Below are positions 56,701 through 64,000 of a DNA stretch of 64,000 bases, one piece after another. A program made the translations under genes and the position numbers. The DNA lies in contig PAZC01000014.1 in the NCBI GenBank assembly GCA_002716045.1, positions 36,750 to 100,749 of the forward strand, given 5' to 3'. The notes under the pieces are model-generated. The model did no database searches, had not been told where the DNA came from, and saw nothing but the letters and a program-made list of their open reading frames with translations. How positions within the stretch are numbered: position 1 is the first letter of the stretch; each line of letters begins with the position of its first letter. The DNA is from Opitutia bacterium. Lineage in GTDB: Bacteria > Verrucomicrobiota > Verrucomicrobiia > Opitutales > Seribacteraceae.

Positions 56701-59700
56701 CAGGACAACGATTCCTCAAATGATGACAGCCAAACCGGAGCCCTCAATGGAAATGGCGGCAACGGTGGAGGCAATGCAAGCGCTTGGGTCCAAGCCACGG
56801 AAATAACGTCCAGGCAAGACTTGGGCGCCAATTATCCAAAGGAATGGAGATTTAGTTATCGCAACGTGCCCCCGGGCGGCGGCGAGGCAACCGTGAGGAT
56901 CGCCCTGAAAGAGATATCATCATCCAATAACTTGGATCAAACGGAGGAGGAGGGACATTTTAGCCTGTTGCAACGTACCGTGAAAACCAGCGGGCCCAAC
57001 CATCGACTTTTTGCAACTTGGCCCCAAAGCGATGGTGAAAAAGTGGGACAGGACTACGTGATGAAGACCTACCTGAGCACCAGCCTCGTGGAGGGCAAAA
57101 GCGATGCCGAGGTATTGGCAAATTTAACCATCAGCGTAGATGACTCCTTGCAACAAGAGGCACCCTACCCCGCTGCCGTTGCCCTAGACTTGTCAAACGC
57201 CTGGGTCGAACGAGAGGTCGTGCCAGGATTAACTGCCTTGGCATACAAATTGCCCATCTTGCGAAATCCCGAAGGAGCACCGGATAACTTCAGCCAAACA
57301 ATAATAGTGGATTACAAGGATGAGGGAGCAGGTGTGGATCTGCGAACGTTGCGTACCGTAAAAACCGATTTCATCGACCATGGTCCGGTAAACCCGATAC
57401 TAAAGGTAAACGGCGTGAATGCGGACTACACTTCAACCCATCTCTTCATAGATGAGGTGCAAGGAAACCAAGAAGATTTGGAAATCGTCCTCGAAGCGCC
57501 GCATGTCACGGTGGCTGAAGTCTACACGAACCTGAACAATCGAGACCTTGCCACAAGCGACTCAAATGGAGATGGCATCGAGGACGGAATTCATCCACCC
57601 GATCGTGACTCCGTTTCACAAGCAAACAACAATGGGTATTACCAGGTCCATGCAATGACCTTTGATGCTTCTCGAGGCGAAGCAGGTGCCTGGGTCTGCC
57701 AACTAAAGGCCAGCAAAACGGGGGCCTATCGGATCACTGCCCGATTCAAGATACAGGATGATGCCGACGTATGGCACTGGTATACCAACGACGGGCGTCG
57801 CGATCATGCCGTCGTGGTCACTCCCATGACTGCCCAAAGCGCTATAATGTATGAGCTCAATCCGCTCTCAGTGGATGCTGCGGGAGATAGTTTCGTAACC
57901 CGTAGCACCTTCGAGGATTTACATGACCAAAATCGATGGAATCTCGACTATCTGAAAGGCATGGGGGCGAACTGGTTGTGGTTCCAACCCATACATCCCC
58001 GCGGCGAGGACGGACGAGAAAACGTTAACGGACAACCTTACGACCCAGGCAGCCCTTACGCGGTAAAAAACTTTTTCGAGGTAATGCCTCAATTGAGCAA
58101 TGCAAACACTCGATCCGGTGCGATGCAGGCCTTTCAGGATTTCGTGGCGGCGGCCGACGACAAGCAGGTCAGCATAATGATAGACGCTCCATTCAATCAC
58201 GTGGCATGGGACGTCGAACTGGATGAAAAAGGGGTGGAAATATTCGGGACTGGATCAGCCGGAGATAAAATTCGGACAATCCTGCCTGGCTTCTTTTCCA
58301 GAGCCGATGACTACGGGTCACCCGCTCGCAATGAAAACGAAATTGCGACCGCCCCCGATCGTGATGACTTTGGTAAATGGAACGACGTAAAAGACGTTTA
58401 TTTCGGCAACTACTCGGCGCTTGTTCGAGGCAATGATCCATCCGAACGCAATCCTCATCAAAACGAAGAGGACATTTTTGACTACACGGGGCCTGGTTGG
58501 AACGAACAAACCCGCAAGACTTGGAAGTATTTCGCATCCTACGCCCCTTATTGGTTGGAGAAAACTGGTTTGCCAGCGGGACAGTCAATCGAATTTCAGA
58601 CTCAAACCGGCATAGACGGTTTGCGAGCAGACTTCGGTCAAGGACTGCCACCGCAGTTATGGGAGTACGTCATAAACGTGGCCCGGGCACGCAAATGGAG
58701 CTTTGTTTTCATGTCCGAAGCCTTGGACGGAGGAGCAGTCACCTATCGCTCGAGTCGCCACTTCGACGTTCTCAACGAAAACCTGCTCTTCTCCCTGCAA
58801 TCCGCAACAAGTCCGGAAAACTACCGCCAAGCAATTGAGAACCGGCGTATCTCCTACGGCCAAAGCCTTGTCCTGCTCAATAACGTCTCCCATGACGAGG
58901 AAAATTATCAGGATCCGTGGCAAGCTTTCATACGGTACGCAACGGTTAGCGCGCATGCCGGTATACCGATGTCATTCATGGGACAGGAATTGGGTATTTC
59001 ACGAACCTATGGCTTCAATCACTACGAAACTAACTTCGGCAAGCAGGTCCCTCACTTCAAGCGCTATAATTCGATGCAACCCATTTGGGACAACAATGAC
59101 TTTGGATTGGATCAATTGTACAAAACTTACGCGAGCATCGGAAGGGCTCGCGCCACAAGCCCGGCGCTTCGGTCTTCCCATCGCTATTTTCTAAACGAAA
59201 CATCAACCAACGCGGCCCATGCAAAGATTCACGGGGTAGCCAAGTGGGACCAACCAGGGTCATCGCCCGAGACCTCGGACGTCGTCCTCGCTTTCGTCAA
59301 CCTAGATCGCGACAACCAGCAATCGGGCACTTTCGATCTAAGCCCAGATGGGAACGAGGCCTTTCTCGGCATAGAAAAGGACCATCTATACAACGTATCA
59401 AACCTAGCCTCCTTTCAGGCCGAAAAGCAAGAAGCCTTTTTGTGGGCGGAAGCTCGGACTGGCCAAGACCTTTTAGACAATGGCATATTTGTAATGCTTA
59501 ACCCCGTGCCGAATAGTGATGGCGGGTGGGCAACCGCTCCATACGAAGCGCAATTCCTCAAGTTACACGACCTCACGACACCTCGCCTGGAAGTCAATGC
59601 TTCGACGGGAGGCAGTGCTTCCGGAACCGGGAACTACGCCTTTGGAAACAACCCCATCATCCATGCCATTCCCGATGAGGGCTATGCCTTCGATAATTGG

Positions 59701-62700
59701 ACTGGAGATGGCGTAGCCAACCCGAACCTTTCTCAAACAACTGTTTCCATGACGCGATCTCGTTCGGTCACGGCTAACTTCAAAGTGAAGACGCACGAAC
59801 TGTTGCTACAGACAAATCTCGGGGGAACCACTTCGGGAGAAGGGAACTATACCTATGGTGCTCAGGTGGGTATCACCGCATCACCTGAAAGCAACTATCA
59901 TTTCATTCATTGGATAGGCGCAGGTGTGGCTGATTCCACTTCCCCAAACACAAGCGTGTCGATGACCGCGGACCGTAACCTAAGCGCAGTTTTCGAAATC
60001 GATCGTCGCACACTTACAATCAATGCAAGCGGTGGTGGTTCCGTTTCCGGAAGCGGAAACTATGAGCATGGCGCAACCGTAAACCTGACCGCCACTGCCG
60101 ATGCCGGATATCAATTCGTCAACTGGACCGGTTCTTCCGTATCAGACTCCAACTCCCCTTCCACCACCATCACGCTATCTGCGGATGCCAACGTAACGGC
60201 AAATTTCCAAGCAAACGTACATCAACTTTCGCTCAATGTCAGTGGCAGCGGTTCAGTATCTGGCTCAGGCAGTTATAACTTTGGCTCTCTTGTCACTATC
60301 CATGCCACCCCAGACAGTGGATTTTATTTCACGGGATGGTCAGGCTCTGGCACAGTGGATGCCAATTCCTCGACCACGCAGGTCGCGATGTCGGAAAATA
60401 GAACCGTAACGGCCAACTTCACGGCCATTCCCCCCAACCAGCACGTATTGCAAACATTCGCCGATCCGATGAATTCAGGTGCCACCGGAGGCGGCGGTGT
60501 CTTCAGCCAAGACACCAGCGTCAACGTTCAAGTGACTCCGGCCACAGGTTACCATTTCCTCGGATGGAGCGTATCTGGCGGATCCCTCTCCTCTCCCCTT
60601 TCAGCCACAGCTGCCATAGTGACGCTGGACCAAAACTCCGAGGCAAATGCAACTGCCCACCTCGATGCCCTGACTTTCAAACTCAAGACGGAAACTTCTT
60701 CCGGAGGATCATCCTCGGGAGAGGGGAATTTCACCTATGGTCAAAGCGTATCAATCTCAGCCACTCCGCAAAACGGTTACAGTTTCAACGGATGGACAAT
60801 CGGCGGATCGATCGACTTCAGCGTCACCTCTGCCGATCGCCAATACGATGCATCCACCAACGCATTCTATCTCGACGGCAAGGAAAGTCCGCCCCTAACC
60901 CTTGTAAGAGGTAACGTGTACTCCTTTCGACTCGATGGTGTGACCACCACCAACCATCCTTTTTATTTCAGCACGGACACAAGCGGTGGCGGTAATTCGT
61001 ACTTGGCGGAATATTTGGATGGGGTGACGAATTCGCGGAGCGTCAATGGAACAGTGAGTATAACCGTCGATGAAAATACTCCTGCCACACTATACTATTA
61101 TTGCGGTAATCATTCGGGGATGGGGAACGTACTGACCATTATCGATGGAGTTGGATTGATCGACAATGCCAACGCAACTTCAACCAATGCATGGAGCAAC
61201 GCGACTTACTCCATCAAGGCAAATTTCTCATTGGCAAACCATACGTTGACTCTGACTTCAGGAACTGGAGGAAACGTTTCCGGAAGCGGCGCCTATGCTC
61301 ATGGAACAAATGCCGCGATCACTGCAACTGCAAATGAGGGATACATCTTTTCAAGTTGGAGTGGTGGAGGCGCAGTGGATTCCAATGCCTCATCCACTAC
61401 GATAGCAATGGATGGGGACCACTCGCTAACAGCCAACTTCGAGCCTGCCATCCATCACTTGACTGTAACGAGTTCAGCGGAATCACAAGGCTCTGTGATT
61501 GGAGGGGGAAGCTTTTCCCATGGAGAAACAACCAACATCTCCGCCATCCCCGCAACCGGATACCTGTTTTCGGGCTGGAGCGGCTCGAATGTCACCGATC
61601 CAAGCGCAAGTTCCACCTCCGTCACCGTGACTTCCTCACAGAACGTAACAGCGAATTTCACACTCACTTCACACCAAGTCATAATGCAAAGCAATCCCGT
61701 GGACGCAGGCATCTTGGTCGGCGAAGGCAACTTTAGCCACGGAAGCGATGCAAACGTTTCAGCTTCTCCCAACCAAGGGTACCTTTTCTCCCATTGGTCC
61801 GGAGACGGCTTGGCAGATGAAAATTCTTCAGTAACCACAGTCGCCGTGATCGAAGATCGCAATCTCACCGCCAATTTCGAACTCGCTTCCCATCTCCTGA
61901 CAGTGACAACAAAGTCAAGCGAAGGAGGCTTTGTCACTGGAGGCGGTACATTCAGTCATGGGGCTTCGGTAACAATATCAGCAACCCCTGAGGCCGGATA
62001 CGAATTCACTCAATGGTCGGGCATGAGCATCACTGACCAAAATGCCAGTTCCACCACAGTCTCAGTGACAGAACCCCATACCGTTACTGCAAGCTTCGCC
62101 AAGGCAACTCATAACGTTACTCTCCAAAGCAATCCCTCCAACGCAGGGAACCTTTCCGGTGGAGGTTCTTATGAATATGGGGTTATCGCCGACCTAAACG
62201 CAACCCCTGCCCATGGTTATGTCTTTTCACATTGGAGCGGCATCCATGATAGCGATTTCAACGAGAGCGAACTTTCCATGACCATCCTCAAGGACATCCC
62301 CTTGACCGCGCACTTCGTCGAGCATGCCGATGCCAAGAAACTACATTACGCGCTCAATGCCACGGAACATCATGCGGGATGGCGTGAAAGCGATTGGTTC
62401 GGGTTCTTCCATCAAGTCGATGATCATTGGGCTTACCACTTTGATTTTGGCTGGATTTACGTGGACGAGGTCAGCAACGGAGCATTCTGGTATTGGCATG
62501 AAACCCTTGGTTGGTTGTGGGCAACAGAGGATGTCTATCCGGCATCCTGGAGCAAGGAAACGAACCATTGGATTCGTTTTCATGTAGATGCCACAAGCGG
62601 GAATCTGCAAACCGACAACAACGGCCAACTATGGTATTACGACTACTCCGCAACAAAGTGGAACCGAAGCTCAGCGACTAGCGAAACTTCTTCTTTCGAG

Positions 62701-62940
62701 GTAAGCGTCGCAAGCTCACCTGCCATTGGTGGCACCGTGTCTGGCGCTGGTTCGTTCGAGGAAGGCTCCACCGCGACCCTCACTGCAACACCTTCCAACG
62801 GATACAAGTTCGTCAACTGGTCAGGGGATCTCGAAGGGGATTCATCCACTCTCACCTTTACGGTTACCAAGCAACTGAACTTAACCGCTGTCTTTCAGGA
62901 AGTCTCCAGCGATCAAACGATTCAAGGATTGTTCGATTAA
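53800..62940 (+). CDS. Giant secreted protein: two GH13 amylase domains, 12 B-repeats, nested cupredoxin-like insert, aromatic module
   Basis: A 3046-residue protein starting at TTG 53800: no in-frame ATG exists between the stop at 53713 and the amylase domain, and a signal peptide follows. GH13 domain 1 (about 30-470) has Asp117, nucleophile Asp273 (DGLRLDAVKH), acid Glu337 (FGEHLG) and Asp399 (SHDSE). Beta-rich and early-set-like parts follow to about 1340. GH13 domain 2 (about 1346-1900) has DAPFNH at 1462, Asp1611 (GLRADFG), Glu1640 (FMSEALDG) and Asp1699 (VSHDE). Eleven B-repeats of about 70 residues (1929-2842, core GYxFxxWSG) follow; repeat 6 is split by a cupredoxin-like insert (about 2344-2449). 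Then a Trp/Tyr-rich module (2848-2960) and a twelfth repeat. Probably a surface alpha-glucan hydrolase. Confidence 0.92.
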   Translation: MKRNSTKLIAWQRILLALALVLPGSLSGEAMLQYFNTSWTEITRRMPELAEAGYSSLWLPPPTKGSGGLSVGYDLWDPFDLGGKEQRGTFNTRYGTEAELHRLIETAHRFGIRVYFDNIMNHRAFDVPGYNDFAPPDIYPGMRPEDFHIRRTEDGYYRKWDNVREWWSEWQVQNLGLADLVDIATEPGTTNKNFGAWEGATTEKIKFLRHPDNPEYYSYDANGTYVGFGKNNGLTSEYLSQHEAFYSEYVETYLNRAVRWLMDRTKADGLRLDAVKHIPADFFGATYGDDRDRSNYGYLGQAQEQFNLSRGFSDWGNHRDTVFDTELPRDDAMMFGEHLGAPPGVEDYINSGMRLLDNDLRHHLNSQLGNPWGTLAGMDAAGSYGFAPGSSVMHAQSHDSEYAARRELQHALYLTRGGIGIIYSDGNYKAGILKGSGGAFPRHANTNFLGQWGDNRIPNLLYFHEHFARGYQVGRWSDGDVVIYERVDKRDNPNMSDAAGTVGLIMINDNYSSGQNRGFTTGFPAVGGTDNDAYLYNYSSYGGGFYKYASQLNQVVIPAGGYFLFSWRSPESSDLWELAGGHPLSIMQDGNPVGTVSVKRTDGPDGDPGFNPYGVPDDDTNDFSYFWNVPRVTNGTNLKFVVRADGSTENVLLKLDGGIDLNGNGRRDNAPALSSDVTLGYEQMNFVARQGPEKFAARDTGRNMIGSAGAETYWWHADNETFSTVNGVTGHGSFPNETAHWVYHDPEQNNDQGVKQFNMENNTATIWLKIGYRLEINQARLYYTTDGTNPEGAGGQGLGVTQSISFAFSHSDEQEATVDWWKATIQLPESGILKYKIGVYRNESNGVSVASVFPKNEPSVSLKKKMLTMFELDGFNAKTIEYYPHNDWGDKATGLKEGFHYLKGRAFLSRLGQAPIYNTFTQTFYYDTKRPEGEVSFPAADGEELFGSEYGFVVRTDPSVTEVFFNIQDNDSSNDDSQTGALNGNGGNGGGNASAWVQATEITSRQDLGANYPKEWRFSYRNVPPGGGEATVRIALKEISSSNNLDQTEEEGHFSLLQRTVKTSGPNHRLFATWPQSDGEKVGQDYVMKTYLSTSLVEGKSDAEVLANLTISVDDSLQQEAPYPAAVALDLSNAWVEREVVPGLTALAYKLPILRNPEGAPDNFSQTIIVDYKDEGAGVDLRTLRTVKTDFIDHGPVNPILKVNGVNADYTSTHLFIDEVQGNQEDLEIVLEAPHVTVAEVYTNLNNRDLATSDSNGDGIEDGIHPPDRDSVSQANNNGYYQVHAMTFDASRGEAGAWVCQLKASKTGAYRITARFKIQDDADVWHWYTNDGRRDHAVVVTPMTAQSAIMYELNPLSVDAAGDSFVTRSTFEDLHDQNRWNLDYLKGMGANWLWFQPIHPRGEDGRENVNGQPYDPGSPYAVKNFFEVMPQLSNANTRSGAMQAFQDFVAAADDKQVSIMIDAPFNHVAWDVELDEKGVEIFGTGSAGDKIRTILPGFFSRADDYGSPARNENEIATAPDRDDFGKWNDVKDVYFGNYSALVRGNDPSERNPHQNEEDIFDYTGPGWNEQTRKTWKYFASYAPYWLEKTGLPAGQSIEFQTQTGIDGLRADFGQGLPPQLWEYVINVARARKWSFVFMSEALDGGAVTYRSSRHFDVLNENLLFSLQSATSPENYRQAIENRRISYGQSLVLLNNVSHDEENYQDPWQAFIRYATVSAHAGIPMSFMGQELGISRTYGFNHYETNFGKQVPHFKRYNSMQPIWDNNDFGLDQLYKTYASIGRARATSPALRSSHRYFLNETSTNAAHAKIHGVAKWDQPGSSPETSDVVLAFVNLDRDNQQSGTFDLSPDGNEAFLGIEKDHLYNVSNLASFQAEKQEAFLWAEARTGQDLLDNGIFVMLNPVPNSDGGWATAPYEAQFLKLHDLTTPRLEVNASTGGSASGTGNYAFGNNPIIHAIPDEGYAFDNWTGDGVANPNLSQTTVSMTRSRSVTANFKVKTHELLLQTNLGGTTSGEGNYTYGAQVGITASPESNYHFIHWIGAGVADSTSPNTSVSMTADRNLSAVFEIDRRTLTINASGGGSVSGSGNYEHGATVNLTATADAGYQFVNWTGSSVSDSNSPSTTITLSADANVTANFQANVHQLSLNVSGSGSVSGSGSYNFGSLVTIHATPDSGFYFTGWSGSGTVDANSSTTQVAMSENRTVTANFTAIPPNQHVLQTFADPMNSGATGGGGVFSQDTSVNVQVTPATGYHFLGWSVSGGSLSSPLSATAAIVTLDQNSEANATAHLDALTFKLKTETSSGGSSSGEGNFTYGQSVSISATPQNGYSFNGWTIGGSIDFSVTSADRQYDASTNAFYLDGKESPPLTLVRGNVYSFRLDGVTTTNHPFYFSTDTSGGGNSYLAEYLDGVTNSRSVNGTVSITVDENTPATLYYYCGNHSGMGNVLTIIDGVGLIDNANATSTNAWSNATYSIKANFSLANHTLTLTSGTGGNVSGSGAYAHGTNAAITATANEGYIFSSWSGGGAVDSNASSTTIAMDGDHSLTANFEPAIHHLTVTSSAESQGSVIGGGSFSHGETTNISAIPATGYLFSGWSGSNVTDPSASSTSVTVTSSQNVTANFTLTSHQVIMQSNPVDAGILVGEGNFSHGSDANVSASPNQGYLFSHWSGDGLADENSSVTTVAVIEDRNLTANFELASHLLTVTTKSSEGGFVTGGGTFSHGASVTISATPEAGYEFTQWSGMSITDQNASSTTVSVTEPHTVTASFAKATHNVTLQSNPSNAGNLSGGGSYEYGVIADLNATPAHGYVFSHWSGIHDSDFNESELSMTILKDIPLTAHFVEHADAKKLHYALNATEHHAGWRESDWFGFFHQVDDHWAYHFDFGWIYVDEVSNGAFWYWHETLGWLWATEDVYPASWSKETNHWIRFHVDATSGNLQTDNNGQLWYYDYSATKWNRSSATSETSSFEVSVASSPAIGGTVSGAGSFEEGSTATLTATPSNGYKFVNWSGDLEGDSSTLTFTVTKQLNLTAVFQEVSSDQTIQGLFD
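59584..62325 (+). repeat. Eleven tandem B-repeats (bacterial repeat/InlB-type) within the giant gene
   Basis: Tandem units of about 70 residues with the pattern G-G-x-x-S-G-x-G-x-Y-x-x-G, then T-A-T-P-x-x-G-Y-x-F-x-x-W-S-G, ending V-T-A-N-F. They differ enough in DNA to be old duplications. Such repeats form beta-sandwich stalks on surface proteins. A twelfth copy lies at about 62690-62910 beyond the aromatic module. Confidence 0.88.
60830..61145 (+). other. Nested cupredoxin-like segment inside B-repeat 6 of the giant gene
   Basis: Codes for about 106 residues inserted between the GW and ANF ends of repeat 6. It shows LVRGNVYSFRLDG, then NHPFYFST with His2386, then YYYCGNHSGMGN with Cys2435, His2438 and Met2441. 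The C-x2-H-x2-M spacing and upstream His match type 1 copper sites of amicyanin-like cupredoxins. Copper binding is inferred. Confidence 0.7.
62341..62680 (+). other. Trp/Tyr-rich module near the C-terminus of the giant gene
   Basis: Codes for about 110 residues with about twelve Trp and many Tyr, His and Phe. Short units include GWRESDWFGFF, DFGWIYV, FWYWHETLGWLWA and WIRFH, and the module ends before KWNRSS. I associate similar modules with C-terminal regions of secreted proteins in Opitutae-like Verrucomicrobiota. A cell-surface anchor or glycan binder is likely. Confidence 0.65.
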
Positions 62941-63013
62941 AAAGGACCAGCGACGCTTCAGACAGTCGCATGCTCCGGAAAATTTAATCCATAACCTATT
63001 CAACTGTAGTTAG

Positions 63014-64000
63014 TCACTTAATCGAATATCCGAGTGCTTCCTCAAGCGAAAGACGCGCGGATTGATGCTGGTAACGAGCTTCGAAAAGGTCTCGACGAGC
63101 CTCCAACAAACCGATCAGGAGACGCTGGCGGACAACCAATTCGACGCCTAGGCCATCTTGAGCTTCGGAAAGGCCAGGGGCAAGTTCGCCTTCGAGAATC
63201 GCAACGGAAGTTTCTCGTTCGACCAAACGTCGAAGGGAAGTTTGGTAGTTTCGTCGGGCCGTGGCGAGCGCCAAGCGAAGATCACGACGGGCGAGGCGTT
63301 CGATGGAACGTGTTTCCTGAAGTTCGGCGGCGGCGGCCTGAAGATCGGTTTGGCGCCCCCAAAGGGGAATATCAAAGCCAAGCAGAAAACCCCATTGATT
63401 GCTATCGGAAGCAACACGCCTGTCATGCTCAAGGCTAGCTTGAACAAATGAAAACCAAGGGATTTGGCGGGCTCTGACCTGACGAATGCGAGCGAGCGCA
63501 GCATCACTCTCACTTTCGAGAGAAAGAATTTCAGGTCTGCCTAGGATAGATCGATCGAATGAATTTCCGGAGAGGATTGCTGTTGCATTGGTATCCAACT
63601 GCGTGAAGGAAGTTACCAGATTGATCGGTTGATTTTCGGGAAGGTAAAGGTGGGCTCGTAGAGTGGCAGTTGCATTTTCGGAAGCGTGTTCTGCTTCGGC
63701 AACCTCGGATGCTTTTTGAGAGGTCTTGAGCCGGCTTTCGAGTATTTTGGGGAGAGTGAGTTGCCCTGCATTGAAAAGGGCTTCTTGGGCGGATCGAATA
63801 GTGGATTGAGCTTTTGCTATTTCACGGGCAAAGAAAACATCTCCCTGACGAAAGATCGTCTCGAAATAGAGTTTGGTTACTTCGGTAACTAGAAAACGCT
63901 CGGCTAACTGAAGTTGAAAACGAGCGACTTCAGTTCGTGCTTGTCCTTCCTCACGCAAGGCTTCTGTTTCCCATGGGTTATTGAAACGAAGGCGAAGCGC
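63014..64000 (-). CDS. TolC-family outer-membrane efflux protein, C-terminal part (cut by window edge)
   Basis: Outer-membrane channel component of an efflux or secretion system. The minus-strand frame is open at base 64000 (reading LRLRFNNPWETEAL at the edge), so the first part is missing; about 328 residues are visible. Family signs are long amphipathic helices (RSAQEALFNAGQLTLPKILESRLKTSQ), the strand-turn GFLLGFDIPLWGRQTDLQAAAAELQ, and the end SARLSLEEALGYSIK. Convergent with the giant gene, 73 bases apart. It is a different gene from the TolC homologue at 13595. Partner pump genes should lie beyond the right edge. Confidence 0.88.
   Translation of the reverse strand, partial: ALRLRFNNPWETEALREEGQARTEVARFQLQLAERFLVTEVTKLYFETIFRQGDVFFAREIAKAQSTIRSAQEALFNAGQLTLPKILESRLKTSQKASEVAEAEHASENATATLRAHLYLPENQPINLVTSFTQLDTNATAILSGNSFDRSILGRPEILSLESESDAALARIRQVRARQIPWFSFVQASLEHDRRVASDSNQWGFLLGFDIPLWGRQTDLQAAAAELQETRSIERLARRDLRLALATARRNYQTSLRRLVERETSVAILEGELAPGLSEAQDGLGVELVVRQRLLIGLLEARRDLFEARYQHQSARLSLEEALGYSIK

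Noticed and set aside
62951-62970. GCGAC-N10-GTCGC hairpin between the giant gene and the convergent TolC gene
   Set aside because: Weak 5-bp stem, no T tract; could be chance.

Overview
The window looks like a chromosome segment of a PVC-superphylum bacterium, most likely a marine Verrucomicrobiota (Opitutae/Puniceicoccales-like), with Lentisphaerota or Planctomycetota as alternatives. The evidence is six type I (S1) sulfatases, the PVC-typical families DUF1501, DUF1549/DUF1553 with a planctomycete-type cytochrome c, DUF1080 and membrane-bound dehydrogenase/cytochrome proteins, PQQ-like propellers, and a Trp/Tyr-rich C-terminal module of a kind I associate with Opitutae surface proteins. Genes are densely packed. 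With corrected starts, no gap exceeds 300 bases. I saw no tRNA, rRNA, CRISPR array, insertion sequence or phage gene. Many starts lack a clear Shine-Dalgarno site, so several start calls are judgements.

Layout. 1-9353: sulfatase block (one sulfatase cut by the left edge, three complete), a six-repeat helical protein, a DUF1080 protein and a large dehydrogenase/cytochrome c protein. 9367-16038: metal or drug efflux block on the minus strand (RND pump, His-rich adaptor, TolC-type channel, small His/Cys-rich exported protein) facing a MerC-like membrane protein on the plus strand. The gap between them carries a clean inverted repeat. 16254-21393: housekeeping and redox genes (77-residue protein plus TatD-like hydrolase, cysteinyl-tRNA synthetase, Fur-family regulator, SufE, GMC oxidoreductase). 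21416-30233: a GH16 glucanase, a redoxin/cytochrome/copper-monooxygenase fusion, a solitary cytosine-5 DNA methyltransferase, a DUF3500-DUF1080 fusion, a PQQ-like propeller and a DUF1501 protein. 30253-41843: a trypsin-like protease, a large PQQ-like protein with a methyltransferase-like N-terminus, two more sulfatases, and between them a complete three-gene ABC importer. 41984-47966: KatG, a short-chain dehydrogenase, an aquaporin, a Gfo/Idh/MocA oxidoreductase and a sialidase-like protein. 48073-53547: a paired DUF1549/DUF1553 cytochrome protein and DUF1501 protein, closed by a strong terminator. 53800-62940: a 3046-residue secreted protein with two GH13 amylase domains, twelve bacterial B-repeats, a nested copper-site domain and an aromatic module. 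63014-64000: a TolC-family gene cut by the right edge.

How the parts fit together: most genes suggest extracellular or periplasmic breakdown of (sulfated) polysaccharides. Sulfatases remove sulfate, GH16 and GH13 enzymes cut glucans, the sialidase-like and Gfo/Idh proteins handle released sugars, and cytochrome/PQQ proteins may carry out periplasmic oxidation. The efflux block, MerC, the Fur regulator, SufE and the ABC importer form a metal and Fe-S theme. The most unusual items are the giant double-GH13 protein with its nested cupredoxin-like insert, the His-linked six-repeat protein, the His-rich efflux accessory set with its operator-like repeat, and the four-module redox fusion.
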